Below, in pieces: positions 1 to 8,209 of a stretch of DNA of 50,064 nt. The number at the start of each line of letters is the position of its first letter. Positions within the stretch are counted from its first letter, which is position 1. The stretch lies in the NCBI GenBank assembly GCA_013911835.1, contig JACESM010000002.1:1-50064 (forward strand), in the 5' to 3' direction. The position numbers and the translations under genes are program-made. The notes below the pieces were generated by a model. The model had not been told where the DNA came from and ran no database searches. It worked only from the letters and a program-made list of their open reading frames with translations. The DNA is from Porphyrobacter sp. GTDB taxonomy: Bacteria > Pseudomonadota > Alphaproteobacteria > Sphingomonadales > Sphingomonadaceae.

Positions 1-17
1 GCCGCGCCGCACGCGAT

Positions 18-91
18 GCGGGTGTAGCTCAATGGTAGAGCAGAAGCTTCCCAAGCTTACGACGAGGGTTCGATTCCCTTCACCCGCTCCA
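18..91 (+). tRNA. tRNA-Gly (anticodon CCC)
   Basis: The sequence folds as a standard cloverleaf: acceptor GCGGGTG pairs with CACCCGC, the D-stem is GCTC/GAGC, the anticodon loop is TTCCCAA (anticodon CCC), the T-arm carries GTTCGAT, and the 3' CCA is encoded. Its last 18 bases are repeated at 37313-37330, so the gene marks the left boundary of the prophage. Integration restored an intact tRNA because the phage core is identical to the tRNA 3' end. Confidence 0.96.
74..91 (+). other. attL core (18-bp tRNA 3'-end duplication)
   Basis: The 18 bases at the 3' end of tRNA-Gly recur exactly at 37313-37330. Everything between is phage-like and the recombinase gene lies next to the other copy, so these are the two prophage attachment cores. 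Identity stops immediately upstream of the core (GA before it here, AG there). Confidence 0.9.
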
Positions 92-92
92 C

Positions 93-108
93 CTTTGGAG
101 TAAGTGGG
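93..108 (+). repeat. attP right arm, inverted relative to 37292-37307
   Basis: CTTTGGAGTAAGTGGG, directly inside attL, is the exact reverse complement of the 16 bases just inside attR. In the circular phage the two flank the shared core symmetrically, as the arms of a serine-integrase attP do. That role is inferred from geometry. Confidence 0.75.
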
Positions 109-224
109 CGACCCCGGCCCCGGCGCGCATCAAGCTGCAGCGCCCCACCCCCTGCCTGTGGCAGTTGGCCCGATCTCGACCTCAATCGCCAAAAATCGCA
201 GACCTGCGTGGGCTCCGTTTAAGT

Positions 225-262
225 GCCGGGTATGCTCGGGGAAGACATAACATTCCTAACAT
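225..262 (+). repeat. 38-bp inverted repeat, left arm
   Basis: Pairs with 471-508 at 37 of 38 positions; both arms carry GCCGGGTATGCTCGGGG at their outer ends and GACATAACAT inside. Beyond the arms a shorter match (AAATTCA) continues with gaps, so the repeat may once have been longer. Confidence 0.9.
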
Positions 263-470
263 TACAACAAATTCAATACCTTAAAACACAATATATCTAT
301 AACATTGCCGCAACCAGATTATGCCTGTGAGGCACAACATTTCGACTTTTCAATTGCCAGCAAATTCAATGAGGTAATGTCTGTCCTCCAAAAATGTTAT
401 GTCAGATTATGTCTCAACCCTAACCTCAAAAACGGCGGACTTCTGCGGTTTCCAAGGGTGAATTTGGGCC

Positions 471-508
471 ATGTTGGGAATGTTATGTCTTCCCCGAGCA
501 TACCCGGC
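471..508 (-). repeat. 38-bp inverted repeat, right arm
   Basis: Reverse complement of 225-262 with a single mismatch. The 208-bp interior is AT-rich against a GC-rich background and carries the TTATGTC repeats. Confidence 0.9.
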
Positions 509-640
509 TCCGCAACGTCGGCGCTGGGCCCGAGTTCTTGCATAATCATGCACGCGAAAGCCGAAGGCGTGGCGTGGGGGCGACCGCGGCGCTGGGGGTG
601 GCAGGGGTGTGCGTGCCCCCATGGGGGCAGGAGGCGCGCG

Positions 641-670
641 AAAACGCCCCCGGCAGCGAGCCGAGGGCGT
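641..670 (-). terminator. Intrinsic terminator of the Q/P operon
   Basis: On the minus strand, 36 bases after the portal stop codon, ACGCCC pairs with GGGCGT and an inner 4-bp stem CGGC/GCCG closes a 5-base loop. The right arm runs straight into TTTT. Position and form fit a rho-independent end of the leftward transcript. Confidence 0.8.
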
Positions 671-705
671 CATCGGGTGGTCTGGCGGGTGTTAGAAGGG
701 GCTGA

Positions 706-1770
706 TCAGGCCCGGCGCTGCTGCTGGGCAGGCACCCGCGCCCCGTCGGGCGTGATCTGGCTGCCGTCGCTCGAGTCGTAGTTCCGGAAGCTGAGCACCG
801 GCAGCCCGAACCATTCGTTCATGCGCTGCATGCGCTGCATGATCGGCACGATCTCGATCTCGAAGAACGCGTCAAGCGCCTCGCTTACCTTCCCGAACCC
901 GGCCGAGTTCTGCGGGATGATCCCGATCAGCTGCGGCGGCACGCGGTGCGCGGCCAGGAGATCGTCGCGGCTGATGTTCTTCACGTTGAGGAACTCATCC
1001 TTGGCCGCGACGTCGGCGATCGGGTGGATCTGCACCCCGTCCTTCTTGCCGCCGGGGATGTAGAGGAACAGGTTCTTGAAGTTCCCCACGCCCTTGGCCT
1101 GCCGGAATTTCTCGGTGAGCTGGTCGATCGTTTCCTGGTTGATGATCGTGTCGCTGACATGGAAGACGAACCCCGCATGCGCCCCGTTGAGGTAATAGCG
1201 GCGGCGGAAGAGGGTCGCGTTTTCGTTGAGCAGGCCCGACTGCAACGCCGAAATCCACTCGGGCATGCCGTAGATTTCCTGCGCCACGTCGGGCTGTTGC
1301 AGTTGGAAGACGCTGCCCGGTTCGAAGGCGTGGTCAGGCTCCACCCCGTTTTCGACGAACCAGAACTGGTCGGCCTTGATCCCGCGCCGGGTGTGCCGCG
1401 CGGGGGTGAAGGCCGCGCGCATCAGCCCGCCCGAAAGGTTCGGGACGCGCTCAAGGTAGCCGTTGCCCATTTGCAGGAAGTCGAGCGCGAATCGCTCGAA
1501 GTCGTCCTTCCCCAGCCAGCGCGAGGCGATCTGGTGCGAGACCAGCAGGTTCGTCTTCAGCGCGATCGCGCTGCGGTGGTGGGGCGACATGTTGAAGACC
1601 TGGGCGAGCCGCACCATCGGCAGGGGCGGGTGATACCAGTTCGTCGTCCGCCACAGCTCGAAGTACTGCGGCAGATCGCGCCGGTCGATCACGCTCTCGG
1701 GGTCCCCGAAGCTGAAGGCCGCCACGGCGGGCTCGGCCGGAACAGGCAGGGTGCTGCTGGTCTCATTCAT
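706..1770 (-). CDS. Q: Phage portal protein (P2 gpQ family)
   Basis: A 354-residue protein of normal gpQ/PBSX-portal length. It should form the dodecameric ring at one capsid vertex through which DNA is packaged and to which the tail joins. Family-like stretches include FELWRTTNWYHPPLP near residue 40 and the C-terminal segment NSAGFGKVSEALDAFF. It is second in a leftward two-gene operon: its ATG follows the terminase stop by 12 bases, with GAGGA as ribosome-binding site. A hairpin terminator lies just downstream. Q and P adjacent, divergent from O, is the P2 arrangement. Confidence 0.95.
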   Translation of the reverse strand: MNETSSTLPVPAEPAVAAFSFGDPESVIDRRDLPQYFELWRTTNWYHPPLPMVRLAQVFNMSPHHRSAIALKTNLLVSHQIASRWLGKDDFERFALDFLQMGNGYLERVPNLSGGLMRAAFTPARHTRRGIKADQFWFVENGVEPDHAFEPGSVFQLQQPDVAQEIYGMPEWISALQSGLLNENATLFRRRYYLNGAHAGFVFHVSDTIINQETIDQLTEKFRQAKGVGNFKNLFLYIPGGKKDGVQIHPIADVAAKDEFLNVKNISRDDLLAAHRVPPQLIGIIPQNSAGFGKVSEALDAFFEIEIVPIMQRMQRMNEWFGLPVLSFRNYDSSDGSQITPDGARVPAQQQRRA

Positions 1771-1782
1771 GGCAATCGGTCC

Positions 1783-3681
1783 TCAGTCGGAAAACACGAC
1801 GACGCCCGCGCCCGCCCCGGTGGCGGCCGCCTCGACGTCGAGCGGTTCGTTGCAGAAGGCATGCATGCACGCCCAGGCGATATCGGCATGGCCGATCACC
1901 CCGTTGCGGGGGCTGGTGTAGGTCACGCCCTTGCCGCTGGCGGTGAGGGTCGGCTTGATCGACATGAAGGCTTGCAGCACGTCGGTCCAACCCGTGTCGA
2001 ACTCGACCCGGCCCGAACGGAACAGGTTCTGCGCCTTGATCACCATCGCGGCCTTGCTGGCGAGCGAATATTCGATCTTGCGCGCCTGCGGGAACCAGCG
2101 CCGCACGATCTCGTAAACCGCCTGGCCGTGGCCCCCTGTCACGTCGATCGCGATGTCGGTGACGTGGTAGACCTTGGCCAGCTCGCGGATGCGATCGGCC
2201 TGCCCCTGATAATCGAGCCCGTTGAGCTTGTACTTGTCGAGGATCCGGAACTTGCCGACCCCGGGGCGATCGGGCGGGGCGATGATCGCCAGTGCGGCAT
2301 CGTCGCGGCCCTGCTTGTTCGGATCGTAGCCGAGCCACACCGGCTTGTCGGCGAAGGGGCGCAGGCCCGGGACCTCGACATGGGCCGGGTGGAAATCCTT
2401 CCAGGTGTAGAAGCTGTCGACCATCGCCGGGCGCAGCAGCTTCCACGGGAAGCTCGAGGCGGCATCGTCGACGAACTCGCATTCGTAAAGGTTGCGGAAT
2501 TCATCCTCGCTGCTCTCGGCGCGCAGCTCTTCGACGTCGATGAGGTCGCCCATGCCAGCGGCGACCGCATCCTGCACCGTGACGATCTGGCACCAGCTGC
2601 CGTCCGGCATGATTGCCCCGGCCTTCAAGGCCTTGTGGGACAGGTCGAAGAATTGCTGCTGGTTCTTGGGGCGCCCGCCGTTCCATTCCTCGCCCGACCA
2701 GAAGGCGAAGGCCTCGTGCGTCTTGGTCGAGGGGGTCGAAAAATAGGTGCGCTTGTAGATCTTGTGGGTCGCCATCGCGGCGGCGACCTTGCGCAGCTGG
2801 GCAAAGCCCACGGTCCAGAAGAATTCGTCGAAGTAGAAATCGCCGCTCTCGCCCTGCGCGGTGTTGGAATTGGTCGAGAGCGGGTAGAGCCCGACCGGCT
2901 CCAGGCCCGCGGGCTCGCCCTCTTCATCCACCAGCCCCGACAGGTCGAGCATGATCGGATCCCCGCGCAGGTCGACGCCGGTGACCTTCTTGACCCAGCC
3001 CACGATCTCGCGCCGGAACTTCATCGCCTGCCGCTTTGAAGCGGACAGGAAAATCTGGTTGCGGGGCTGTTCGCCTGCGAGCACCGCCTCGGCGACCTTG
3101 GCCACCGCCTCGCGGGCGAAATACCAGGTCGCGCCGATCTGGCGGCTCTTCAGGAGCTTGCGGGTGCGCTGGTCGCGCTGTTCCCACCAGGTCTGCTGGT
3201 GGCCGAAATTCCGGGCATGGAAATCATCGAGCAGTGCCTGCCAGTGTTCGCGGGTGAGCTGGTTCTTGCGCTTTTCCTCACGCTTGGCCTTTGCCTTGTC
3301 GTCGTTTCGTCGCTCGATATTGGGGTTGAGGTCGCCCTCCTTCCCGCTCTCGGTATATTTGCGGATGCGGGCGGTGCGTTCCATCTGCCGCATGAGGAAA
3401 TCGACCCGCTTCATGTCGCCCTCGGTGAAGGGTTCCTTGTCGAGCAGGGTGGCGATCTTCGCCTCGATCCGGTCATCGACGATGTCCACCGGGGCCGCCT
3501 GCGCCCACTTGTCGCGCCGCTTCCACGCCCCGACGGTCTGGTAGGGAATACCCAGCTCGGCGCTGATCTGGGCGACCGTCCACCCGCGCCAGTAGAGCGA
3601 GCGCGCCCAGCGGCGCTGTGCCATGCCATTCTCGGCGGCGGCGCTTTCATCGTCGGATGCTGGCGGTCTGGGCAGGTGCAT
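1783..3681 (-). CDS. P: Terminase large (ATPase) subunit (P2 gpP family)
   Basis: Packaging motor that cuts and pumps phage DNA into the head. Counting from the longest possible start (GTG at 3747), a helix-turn-helix lies at 45-80 (RGWTVAQISAELGIPYQTV), a Walker-A-like KSRQIGAT near 200, an acidic YFDE Walker B near 305, and a nuclease-type VWLGYDPN in the C-terminal half. The ATG at 3681 is chosen because 3682-3831 then stays free for the divergent P/O promoters; an ATG at 3624 is equally possible and closer to P2 gpP length. Same leftward operon as Q. Confidence 0.93.
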   Translation of the reverse strand: MHLPRPPASDDESAAAENGMAQRRWARSLYWRGWTVAQISAELGIPYQTVGAWKRRDKWAQAAPVDIVDDRIEAKIATLLDKEPFTEGDMKRVDFLMRQMERTARIRKYTESGKEGDLNPNIERRNDDKAKAKREEKRKNQLTREHWQALLDDFHARNFGHQQTWWEQRDQRTRKLLKSRQIGATWYFAREAVAKVAEAVLAGEQPRNQIFLSASKRQAMKFRREIVGWVKKVTGVDLRGDPIMLDLSGLVDEEGEPAGLEPVGLYPLSTNSNTAQGESGDFYFDEFFWTVGFAQLRKVAAAMATHKIYKRTYFSTPSTKTHEAFAFWSGEEWNGGRPKNQQQFFDLSHKALKAGAIMPDGSWCQIVTVQDAVAAGMGDLIDVEELRAESSEDEFRNLYECEFVDDAASSFPWKLLRPAMVDSFYTWKDFHPAHVEVPGLRPFADKPVWLGYDPNKQGRDDAALAIIAPPDRPGVGKFRILDKYKLNGLDYQGQADRIRELAKVYHVTDIAIDVTGGHGQAVYEIVRRWFPQARKIEYSLASKAAMVIKAQNLFRSGRVEFDTGWTDVLQAFMSIKPTLTASGKGVTYTSPRNGVIGHADIAWACMHAFCNEPLDVEAAATGAGAGVVVFSD

Positions 3682-3731
3682 GGCCTTGCCATGCACCCCG
3701 CTGCCGGGGGGCGCGCCAGAAGGTTGCGCGG

Positions 3732-3770
3732 TGGATTGCGCTTCCACCCGCCCGCGCCGTTGCGCGCAGG
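3732..3770. promoter_or_regulatory. P/O divergent region with TTCCACC hairpin (copy 1)
   Basis: GGTGGA pairs with TCCACC across 7 bases, followed by a CGCCCGC...GCGCGC tract. Very similar sequence lies before J (8744-8790) and before W (18620-18660). P2 late promoters lie before P and O, so this is a candidate late promoter or Ogr-activator site. The assignment is inference; no clear -10 or -35 is visible. Confidence 0.4.
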
Positions 3771-3831
3771 GCCTGTCGCGGGGCCTTAGTGCCCCAACAC
3801 GCCACGAGCCTCAAGCTGGAGCCCGAAACCG

Positions 3832-4695
3832 ATGAAGACCAAACGATTCCTGCTCGCCACGTCCGGCGCCACCGTCGATGGCCGCACGATCGAAGCCGAG
3901 CACCTGCGCCAGATGGCCCAGAGCTACGATCCGAAGGTGTACAGCGCGCGGCTCAACATCGAGCACATTCGCGGGATCAGCGGCGAAGGCCCGTTCCGCG
4001 CCTATGGCGACGTGCTCAGCCTGGAAGTCGAGGACGTCACGGTCACCTTCAACGGCAAGCCGGAACAGCGGGTCGCGCTTTATGGCGTGTTCGATGTCAC
4101 CGAGGATGCCAAGGCCCTCAACGACGCCGGCCAGAAGCTCTACCCCTCGATCGAAATTCACCCGAACTTCGCCGACAAGGGCTATGCCTACCTCATGGGC
4201 TGCGCGCTGACCGACAGCCCGGCCTCGATCGCGACCGAGCGGCTCGAATTCACCAGCCAGCTCAGCGCCGCGGTTCCCGGCATCCAGCGCTTCTCGCGCG
4301 AGGAAGCGGCCGATGCCGCGCTGCTCGAATTCGACACCCCGGCCTCGCCCGAGGCCACCGGCCTGCTGTCCGGCCTGAAGGGCGTGCTCGACAATTTCGC
4401 CGATCGCTTCGCCCCCAAGACCCCGGCCCCGGCGACCACCCCGGCCCCGGCCGAGCCCGCCGCACCGCCCGCCGGCTTCACCGCCGAGGATCTGCGCACC
4501 GTCTTCACCGAACTGGCGACCTCGATCGACAAGTCGATCACCGCCCTGCGCCAGGAGACCCGCGACGCGACCGACGCGCTCGCGGTGAAGGTGAACAAGC
4601 TCGAGCAGACCGCCGAGACCACCGCCCCCGCAACCTTCCGCCAGCGCCCTGAAAGCGCCGGCACGAAGGGCAACTACGTCCGCACCGACTGCTGA
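3832..4695 (+). CDS. O: Capsid scaffolding protein/protease (P2 gpO family)
   Basis: A 287-residue protein with the gpO architecture: an N-terminal serine protease that matures the head and a C-terminal scaffold. Candidate catalytic residues sit where P2 gpO has them: Asp16, His45 in NIEHIRG, and Ser106 in LYPSIEIHP. A Pro/Ala-rich linker (about 200-220) leads to a helical tail that should bind the capsid protein. First rightward structural gene, divergent from P, with the major capsid gene 50 bases downstream. Confidence 0.95.
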   Translation: MKTKRFLLATSGATVDGRTIEAEHLRQMAQSYDPKVYSARLNIEHIRGISGEGPFRAYGDVLSLEVEDVTVTFNGKPEQRVALYGVFDVTEDAKALNDAGQKLYPSIEIHPNFADKGYAYLMGCALTDSPASIATERLEFTSQLSAAVPGIQRFSREEAADAALLEFDTPASPEATGLLSGLKGVLDNFADRFAPKTPAPATTPAPAEPAAPPAGFTAEDLRTVFTELATSIDKSITALRQETRDATDALAVKVNKLEQTAETTAPATFRQRPESAGTKGNYVRTDC

Positions 4696-4744
4696 TTTCG
4701 CCACTCCCCTTCCGGCCCCGCTACCACCAACAAGGATCAGGCCC

Positions 4745-5869
4745 ATGCGCAAAGAAACCCGCGCTCTCTTCAATGGTTACGTGTCGCAGATCGCGCTTCT
4801 GAACAGCATCCCTGCCGATGACGTCGCGAAGAAGTTCAGCGTCGAACCCGCAGTCGAACAGCGGCTCGAGGATCGCATCCGCGAATCCAGCGAGTTCCTC
4901 ATGGCGATCAACATGGTCCCCGTGATGCAGCAGAGCGGCCAGAAGATCGGCATCGGCGCCGGTCGCCGCCTCGCCGGACGTGTCGATACCTCGGGCGGCA
5001 CCCGCCGCAACCCGGCCGCGATCGGCGACAGCAACATCAAGCACGAGTACAAGTGCGAAAAGACCAACTTCGACTGGTCGCGCCGCTACGAAGTGCTCGA
5101 TGCCTGGCGCCACCGCCCCGATTTCGAAGCGCTGATCCGCGACGACATCGTGCACCAGCAGGCGCTCGACCGCATCTGCATCGGTTGGCACGGCGAGGAA
5201 GTGGCCGCCACCACCCACCTCGGCGCCAACCCGCTGCTGCAGGACGTCAACAAGGGCTGGCTGTTCCACATCCGCGAGGAAGCCCCCGCCCAGGTGCTCG
5301 ATGACGGCGCGCTCACGGTCAACGACGAAGGCGGCAACAACGCTGCGCTCAAGGCGATCTACGTCCAGGCCGGGGCCGTGCTGTTCGATCCCAGCCTCGA
5401 CAACGCGGTCACTGCCGAGGCCGACTATTCGTCGCTCGATGCGCTGGTGCTCGATGCCAAGCGCCTGATCCACGAAACCCACCGCGGCGACACCGATCTG
5501 GTGGTGATCGTCGGCCACGATCTGGTCGACGACAAGTACTTCAACATCGCGCAAAAGACCGGCGCGACGGCGACCGAGGTCGAAGCCACCGACCGCATCA
5601 TCCGTTCGGAAAAGATGCTCGGCGGCCTCCCGGCCATGCGGGTGAGCAGCTTCCCGGCCAACGCCCTGCTGATCACCAAGCTCAGCAACCTGTCGATCTA
5701 CTGGCAGGAAGACACCCGCCGCCGCCAGCTGGTCGACGAACCCGAGTTCGATCGCATCGCTAACTATGAATCGGTGAACGAAGCCTACGTGGTCGAGGAA
5801 TACGAGATCGCGGCGCTGGTCGAGAACATCGTCATGGGCAAGGCCCCGGCTCGCCCGGCTGCTCCGTAA
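4745..5869 (+). CDS. N: Major capsid protein (P2 gpN family)
   Basis: A 374-residue HK97-fold capsid protein following its scaffold, as in P2. Family-like segments include NGYVSQIALLN near the N-terminus, QKIGIGAGRRLAGRVDTS at about 70-85 and LIHETHRGDTDLVVIVG near 245. AAGGA 10 bases before the ATG serves as ribosome-binding site. In P2 the protein is cleaved by gpO near its N-terminus during maturation. A 192-bp gap containing a conserved hairpin element separates it from M. Confidence 0.95.
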   Translation: MRKETRALFNGYVSQIALLNSIPADDVAKKFSVEPAVEQRLEDRIRESSEFLMAINMVPVMQQSGQKIGIGAGRRLAGRVDTSGGTRRNPAAIGDSNIKHEYKCEKTNFDWSRRYEVLDAWRHRPDFEALIRDDIVHQQALDRICIGWHGEEVAATTHLGANPLLQDVNKGWLFHIREEAPAQVLDDGALTVNDEGGNNAALKAIYVQAGAVLFDPSLDNAVTAEADYSSLDALVLDAKRLIHETHRGDTDLVVIVGHDLVDDKYFNIAQKTGATATEVEATDRIIRSEKMLGGLPAMRVSSFPANALLITKLSNLSIYWQEDTRRRQLVDEPEFDRIANYESVNEAYVVEEYEIAALVENIVMGKAPARPAAP

Positions 5870-6013
5870 TACCCGAGGGGCTTTGAGGGCGGCGTCTGAC
5901 ATCCGGGTCGGTGCCGCCTTAGCCCAGACAAGACGCTGGCGAACGGCGTGCGAGTGGAAGCGCACCCCTCAGTACCCAGCACCCCCGCCGCCGGATAGCG
6001 CGGGGACACATTA

Positions 6014-6043
6014 TGGCGGCCTACCGCTTCGCTGCTTGAGGCC
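6014..6043 (-). repeat. Conserved-loop hairpin element, copy 1 (reverse)
   Basis: Read on the minus strand: CGGCCT stem, loop CAAGCAGCGAAGCGGT, AGGCCG stem. Related copies are at 6969-6996, 8210-8240 and 18575-18600. It ends 18 bases before the gpM start codon. The loop resembles a tRNA D-arm. Confidence 0.75.
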
Positions 6044-6061
6044 GGACGACAGGAGAACCGC

Positions 6062-6802
6062 ATGTCCTACAGCCCCGCCCTTCGCCACCGCCAGCGCAAG
6101 CTCGCCGCTCTTTCGGGCGGCACGGCTCTCACCAGCGCCCGCGCCGCCGAACCCGATCCCGCCACCGCCGCCGGGCAGGAATACGCCGTCCTGCGCGCCG
6201 TGCTGCACGACAATCTGCGCAAGCTTCAGGACGTCGAAAGCCACGAAGCGCGGATCCCGATGAAGCGCGGTTTCATGTCCGAATTCGCGCCCTGGATCGC
6301 GGGCGTCTTGGAAGCCGACAAGCCGTTGCAGGACGAAGTGTTGATGACCAACCTGGTCTGGGCGATCGACTGCGGCGAGTTCGACCTCGTTCTCAGCCTT
6401 GGCCGCTTCGCCCTGAAGCACGGCCTCACTCTGCCCAAACGCTACAACCGCACCACCGCCTGTTTCCTGCGCGAGGACATTGCCGAAATCGCGCTCGCCC
6501 AGCCCGGCAGCGTGCCGCACGATGTCATGGTGCAGATCCACCTGCTGACCGCCGATGCCGACATGCCCGACGCGGCCAAGGCCAAGATGGACAAGGCGCT
6601 GGGGCGCATCTGGTTGGCCAAGGCCGCCGCCTTCGATCCCAGCGACGAAACCGGCCCCGCCGGCGGCGCAGCGGCCTTTGCCTCGTGGGGGCTTGAACAC
6701 CTGCAACGCGCCCTGAAGCTCAACCCCAAAGTCGGCGTGAAGAAGGACATCGAGCAGGCCGAGCGCATGCTCCGCGATCTCGCGCCGAAGGCCGAAGGCT
6801 AG
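6062..6802 (+). CDS. M: Terminase small subunit (P2 gpM family)
   Basis: A 246-residue helical protein matching gpM in length and in features such as LRKLQDVESHEARIP and SWGLEHLQRALKLNP. With gpP it recognises and cuts the packaging site. The start is supported by AGGAG seven bases upstream. P2 order O-N-M-L is kept. The small and large terminase genes are therefore far apart and in opposite orientation, which is normal for P2. Confidence 0.94.
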   Translation: MSYSPALRHRQRKLAALSGGTALTSARAAEPDPATAAGQEYAVLRAVLHDNLRKLQDVESHEARIPMKRGFMSEFAPWIAGVLEADKPLQDEVLMTNLVWAIDCGEFDLVLSLGRFALKHGLTLPKRYNRTTACFLREDIAEIALAQPGSVPHDVMVQIHLLTADADMPDAAKAKMDKALGRIWLAKAAAFDPSDETGPAGGAAAFASWGLEHLQRALKLNPKVGVKKDIEQAERMLRDLAPKAEG

Positions 6803-6968
6803 AATTCCGGCCCACCCGGGCCGAATCCGCGCGCCCCACCAGGCCGGGGAGGGCGGACAGGATGGCGACCCGGCCTTGCCGCGGTTCTCCACCCCTGTCC
6901 TCACCCTCCCCAAACGGGGCCCAGACTTGGAAGGGAGGTGATCATGTTCGCCGGGGGTAAGCAAAAGT

Positions 6969-6996
6969 CCTCAAGTAGCGCAGCGGTAGGGCCGCA
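6969..6996 (+). repeat. Conserved-loop hairpin element, copy 2
   Basis: CCT stem, loop CAAGTAGCGCAGCGGT, AGG stem; it ends 6 bases before the ATG of gpL and displaces any normal ribosome-binding site. Inner bases GCGG and CCGC can form an alternative hairpin. See copies 1, 3 and 4. Confidence 0.75.
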
Positions 6997-7002
6997 GGTC
7001 CA

Positions 7003-7509
7003 ATGACTGGCCTGACCGCACCGCCCGACAACTTCGATCCGGAAGGCATCGACGTCGCGGCCGATGGCTGGTTTCCGCCCGTCAGCACCGCAGCCGTGCG
7101 CGCCGCGATCCGCCTCGGCGAAGGCGCAACCACCGACGCGCGGCTGATCCAGGCGATCGAGGGCGGCATTCTCTCCGGCCTGCGCGCGCTGGCCGTGTGG
7201 CGCACCTCCCGCGCGCTCGAAGGCGCAGCCGGGCTGGCCGACGTCACCGAGGAAGAGGTCAACGGCAAGAACCTCGCCGAACTGATCTGGCAGCGCATCG
7301 TCACCTTCTTCGCCGCAGCCGAGCTGGCCGACATGCACGTCGACTTGAGCGCCACCGACGAAGCGATCGACCGCACCGCCGAAAAGCGCGACGTCGCCGG
7401 GATTTACCGGACCAAGGCGCATGATGCGGTCGCTGACCTGCGGGCGATCGGCGCGGTGGATGCCGACGCGGTCACCGCCGCCCAGCGCCAGCGGGTGGAG
7501 CTGATCTGA
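7003..7509 (+). CDS. L: Head completion/stabilization protein (P2 gpL family)
   Basis: A 168-residue protein in the gpL position between small terminase and tail X. In P2, gpL joins the filled head after packaging and prepares it for the tail. The C-terminal AAQRQRVELI and the central segment ending IYRTKAHDAVADLRAIG are typical. No purine-rich ribosome-binding site precedes the ATG; a hairpin element lies there instead. One base separates its stop from the X start codon. Confidence 0.92.
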   Translation: MTGLTAPPDNFDPEGIDVAADGWFPPVSTAAVRAAIRLGEGATTDARLIQAIEGGILSGLRALAVWRTSRALEGAAGLADVTEEEVNGKNLAELIWQRIVTFFAAAELADMHVDLSATDEAIDRTAEKRDVAGIYRTKAHDAVADLRAIGAVDADAVTAAQRQRVELI

Positions 7510-7510
7510 C

Positions 7511-7726
7511 ATGATCGCGGTGGCACAGCAGGGCGAGACGCTCGACGCGCTTTGCTGGCGCGTGCTCGGCCGCACCGAGGGTGTGACCGAGCAGGCCTAC
7601 GACCTCAACCCGCAGCTGGCCGACCTCGGCCCTAACCTGCCCGGCGGCACACAGGTCAAGCTGCCCGACATCGCCACCACCACCCCGGCGCAGGCCAAGC
7701 GCGCGACTGTGAAGCTGTGGGATTGA
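7511..7726 (+). CDS. X: Tail protein X (LysM-like)
   Basis: A 71-residue protein with the compact gpX fold: an N-terminal GETLDALCWRVLGR and a C-terminal NLPGGTQVKLPD, the pattern of a LysM-type motif. In P2, X is an essential tail protein. It starts one base after L and is followed four bases later by R, so L-X-R-S are probably translated together. In P2 the lysis genes follow X; here they have moved downstream of the fibre genes. Confidence 0.9.
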   Translation: MIAVAQQGETLDALCWRVLGRTEGVTEQAYDLNPQLADLGPNLPGGTQVKLPDIATTTPAQAKRATVKLWD

Positions 7727-7730
7727 CACC

Positions 7731-8207
7731 ATGAACAAGGCCAAGTCCCTTCGCGCTGCCCTGACCGCCGCCATTCCCGAGCTGCGCAACGAACCCGGGC
7801 GGCTCAAACTGTGGATCGAGAACGGGGCGGTGCGGGCGCGCGGCACCGCCAGCCATGGCTTCGCGATGCAATACCCGCTTTCGGTGCTGATCGAGGAAGC
7901 CAGCACCGACATCGCGATCATCGCGCTTGCGATCACCCGCTGGCTGCGGGTCAACCAGCCCGATCTGCTCGCCCCCAACGGCGACAGCTTCCAGTTCGAG
8001 AGCGACATCCTCGACAACACCACCGCCGACATCCTGTTCACGATCAACCTCACCGAGAACATCGCGGTCGCGCCGCAGCAGGACGGCAGCTGGCAGGTCA
8101 CCTATCTGGCCGAACCCGACCCGCTGTTCGAAGAGGGCGAGGGCTTCGCCGGGGTCGCCCCGATCCCGCCGCTCGCCGAAGTGCGGCTGACCGACAGCGG
8201 CGCATGA
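7731..8207 (+). CDS. R: Tail completion protein (P2 gpR family)
   Basis: A 158-residue protein with gpR features: an N-terminal MNKAKSLRAALTAAIPELRN, a central TDIAIIALAITRWLRVNQPDLL and a WQVTYLAEPDPLF near residue 125. In P2, R and S are needed to finish the tail before it joins the head. It is followed by S after a 36-base gap that contains a conserved hairpin. Confidence 0.93.
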   Translation: MNKAKSLRAALTAAIPELRNEPGRLKLWIENGAVRARGTASHGFAMQYPLSVLIEEASTDIAIIALAITRWLRVNQPDLLAPNGDSFQFESDILDNTTADILFTINLTENIAVAPQQDGSWQVTYLAEPDPLFEEGEGFAGVAPIPPLAEVRLTDSGA

Positions 8208-8209
8208 TG

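Larger units (their letters stand above)
92..705. other. Left-end gene-free region: candidate origin and/or packaging region
   Basis: About 600 bases without a convincing gene. It holds a 38-bp inverted repeat (225-262 and 471-508, one mismatch) enclosing a strongly AT-rich interior. TTATGTC-type repeats lie at 244-253 (reverse), 375-381, 394-403, 404-413 and 480-489, with a variant at 316-325 and a small palindrome TGCCT-GTG-AGGCA at 322-334. A perfect 16-bp palindrome lies at 614-629 and the terminator of the Q/P transcript at 641-670. In P2 the cos site lies beside Q. The repeats also resemble an iteron origin, which would suit the P4-alpha-like primase-helicase gene. Neither role can be proven from sequence. 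Confidence 0.5.

Noticed and set aside
305..781. Open frames on both strands in the left-end region
   Set aside because: They run across the inverted repeat and the terminator, have no ribosome-binding site and no protein-like pattern.
946..3039. A 697-codon open frame on the plus strand across the portal and terminase genes
   Set aside because: It is antisense to two well-recognised genes; composition (Arg, Val, Asp, His rich) is what high-GC antisense frames give, with no family resemblance.
3810..3832. Fifth copy of the conserved-loop hairpin before gpO
   Set aside because: Only GCCTCAAGC matches; the loop and right stem are absent.
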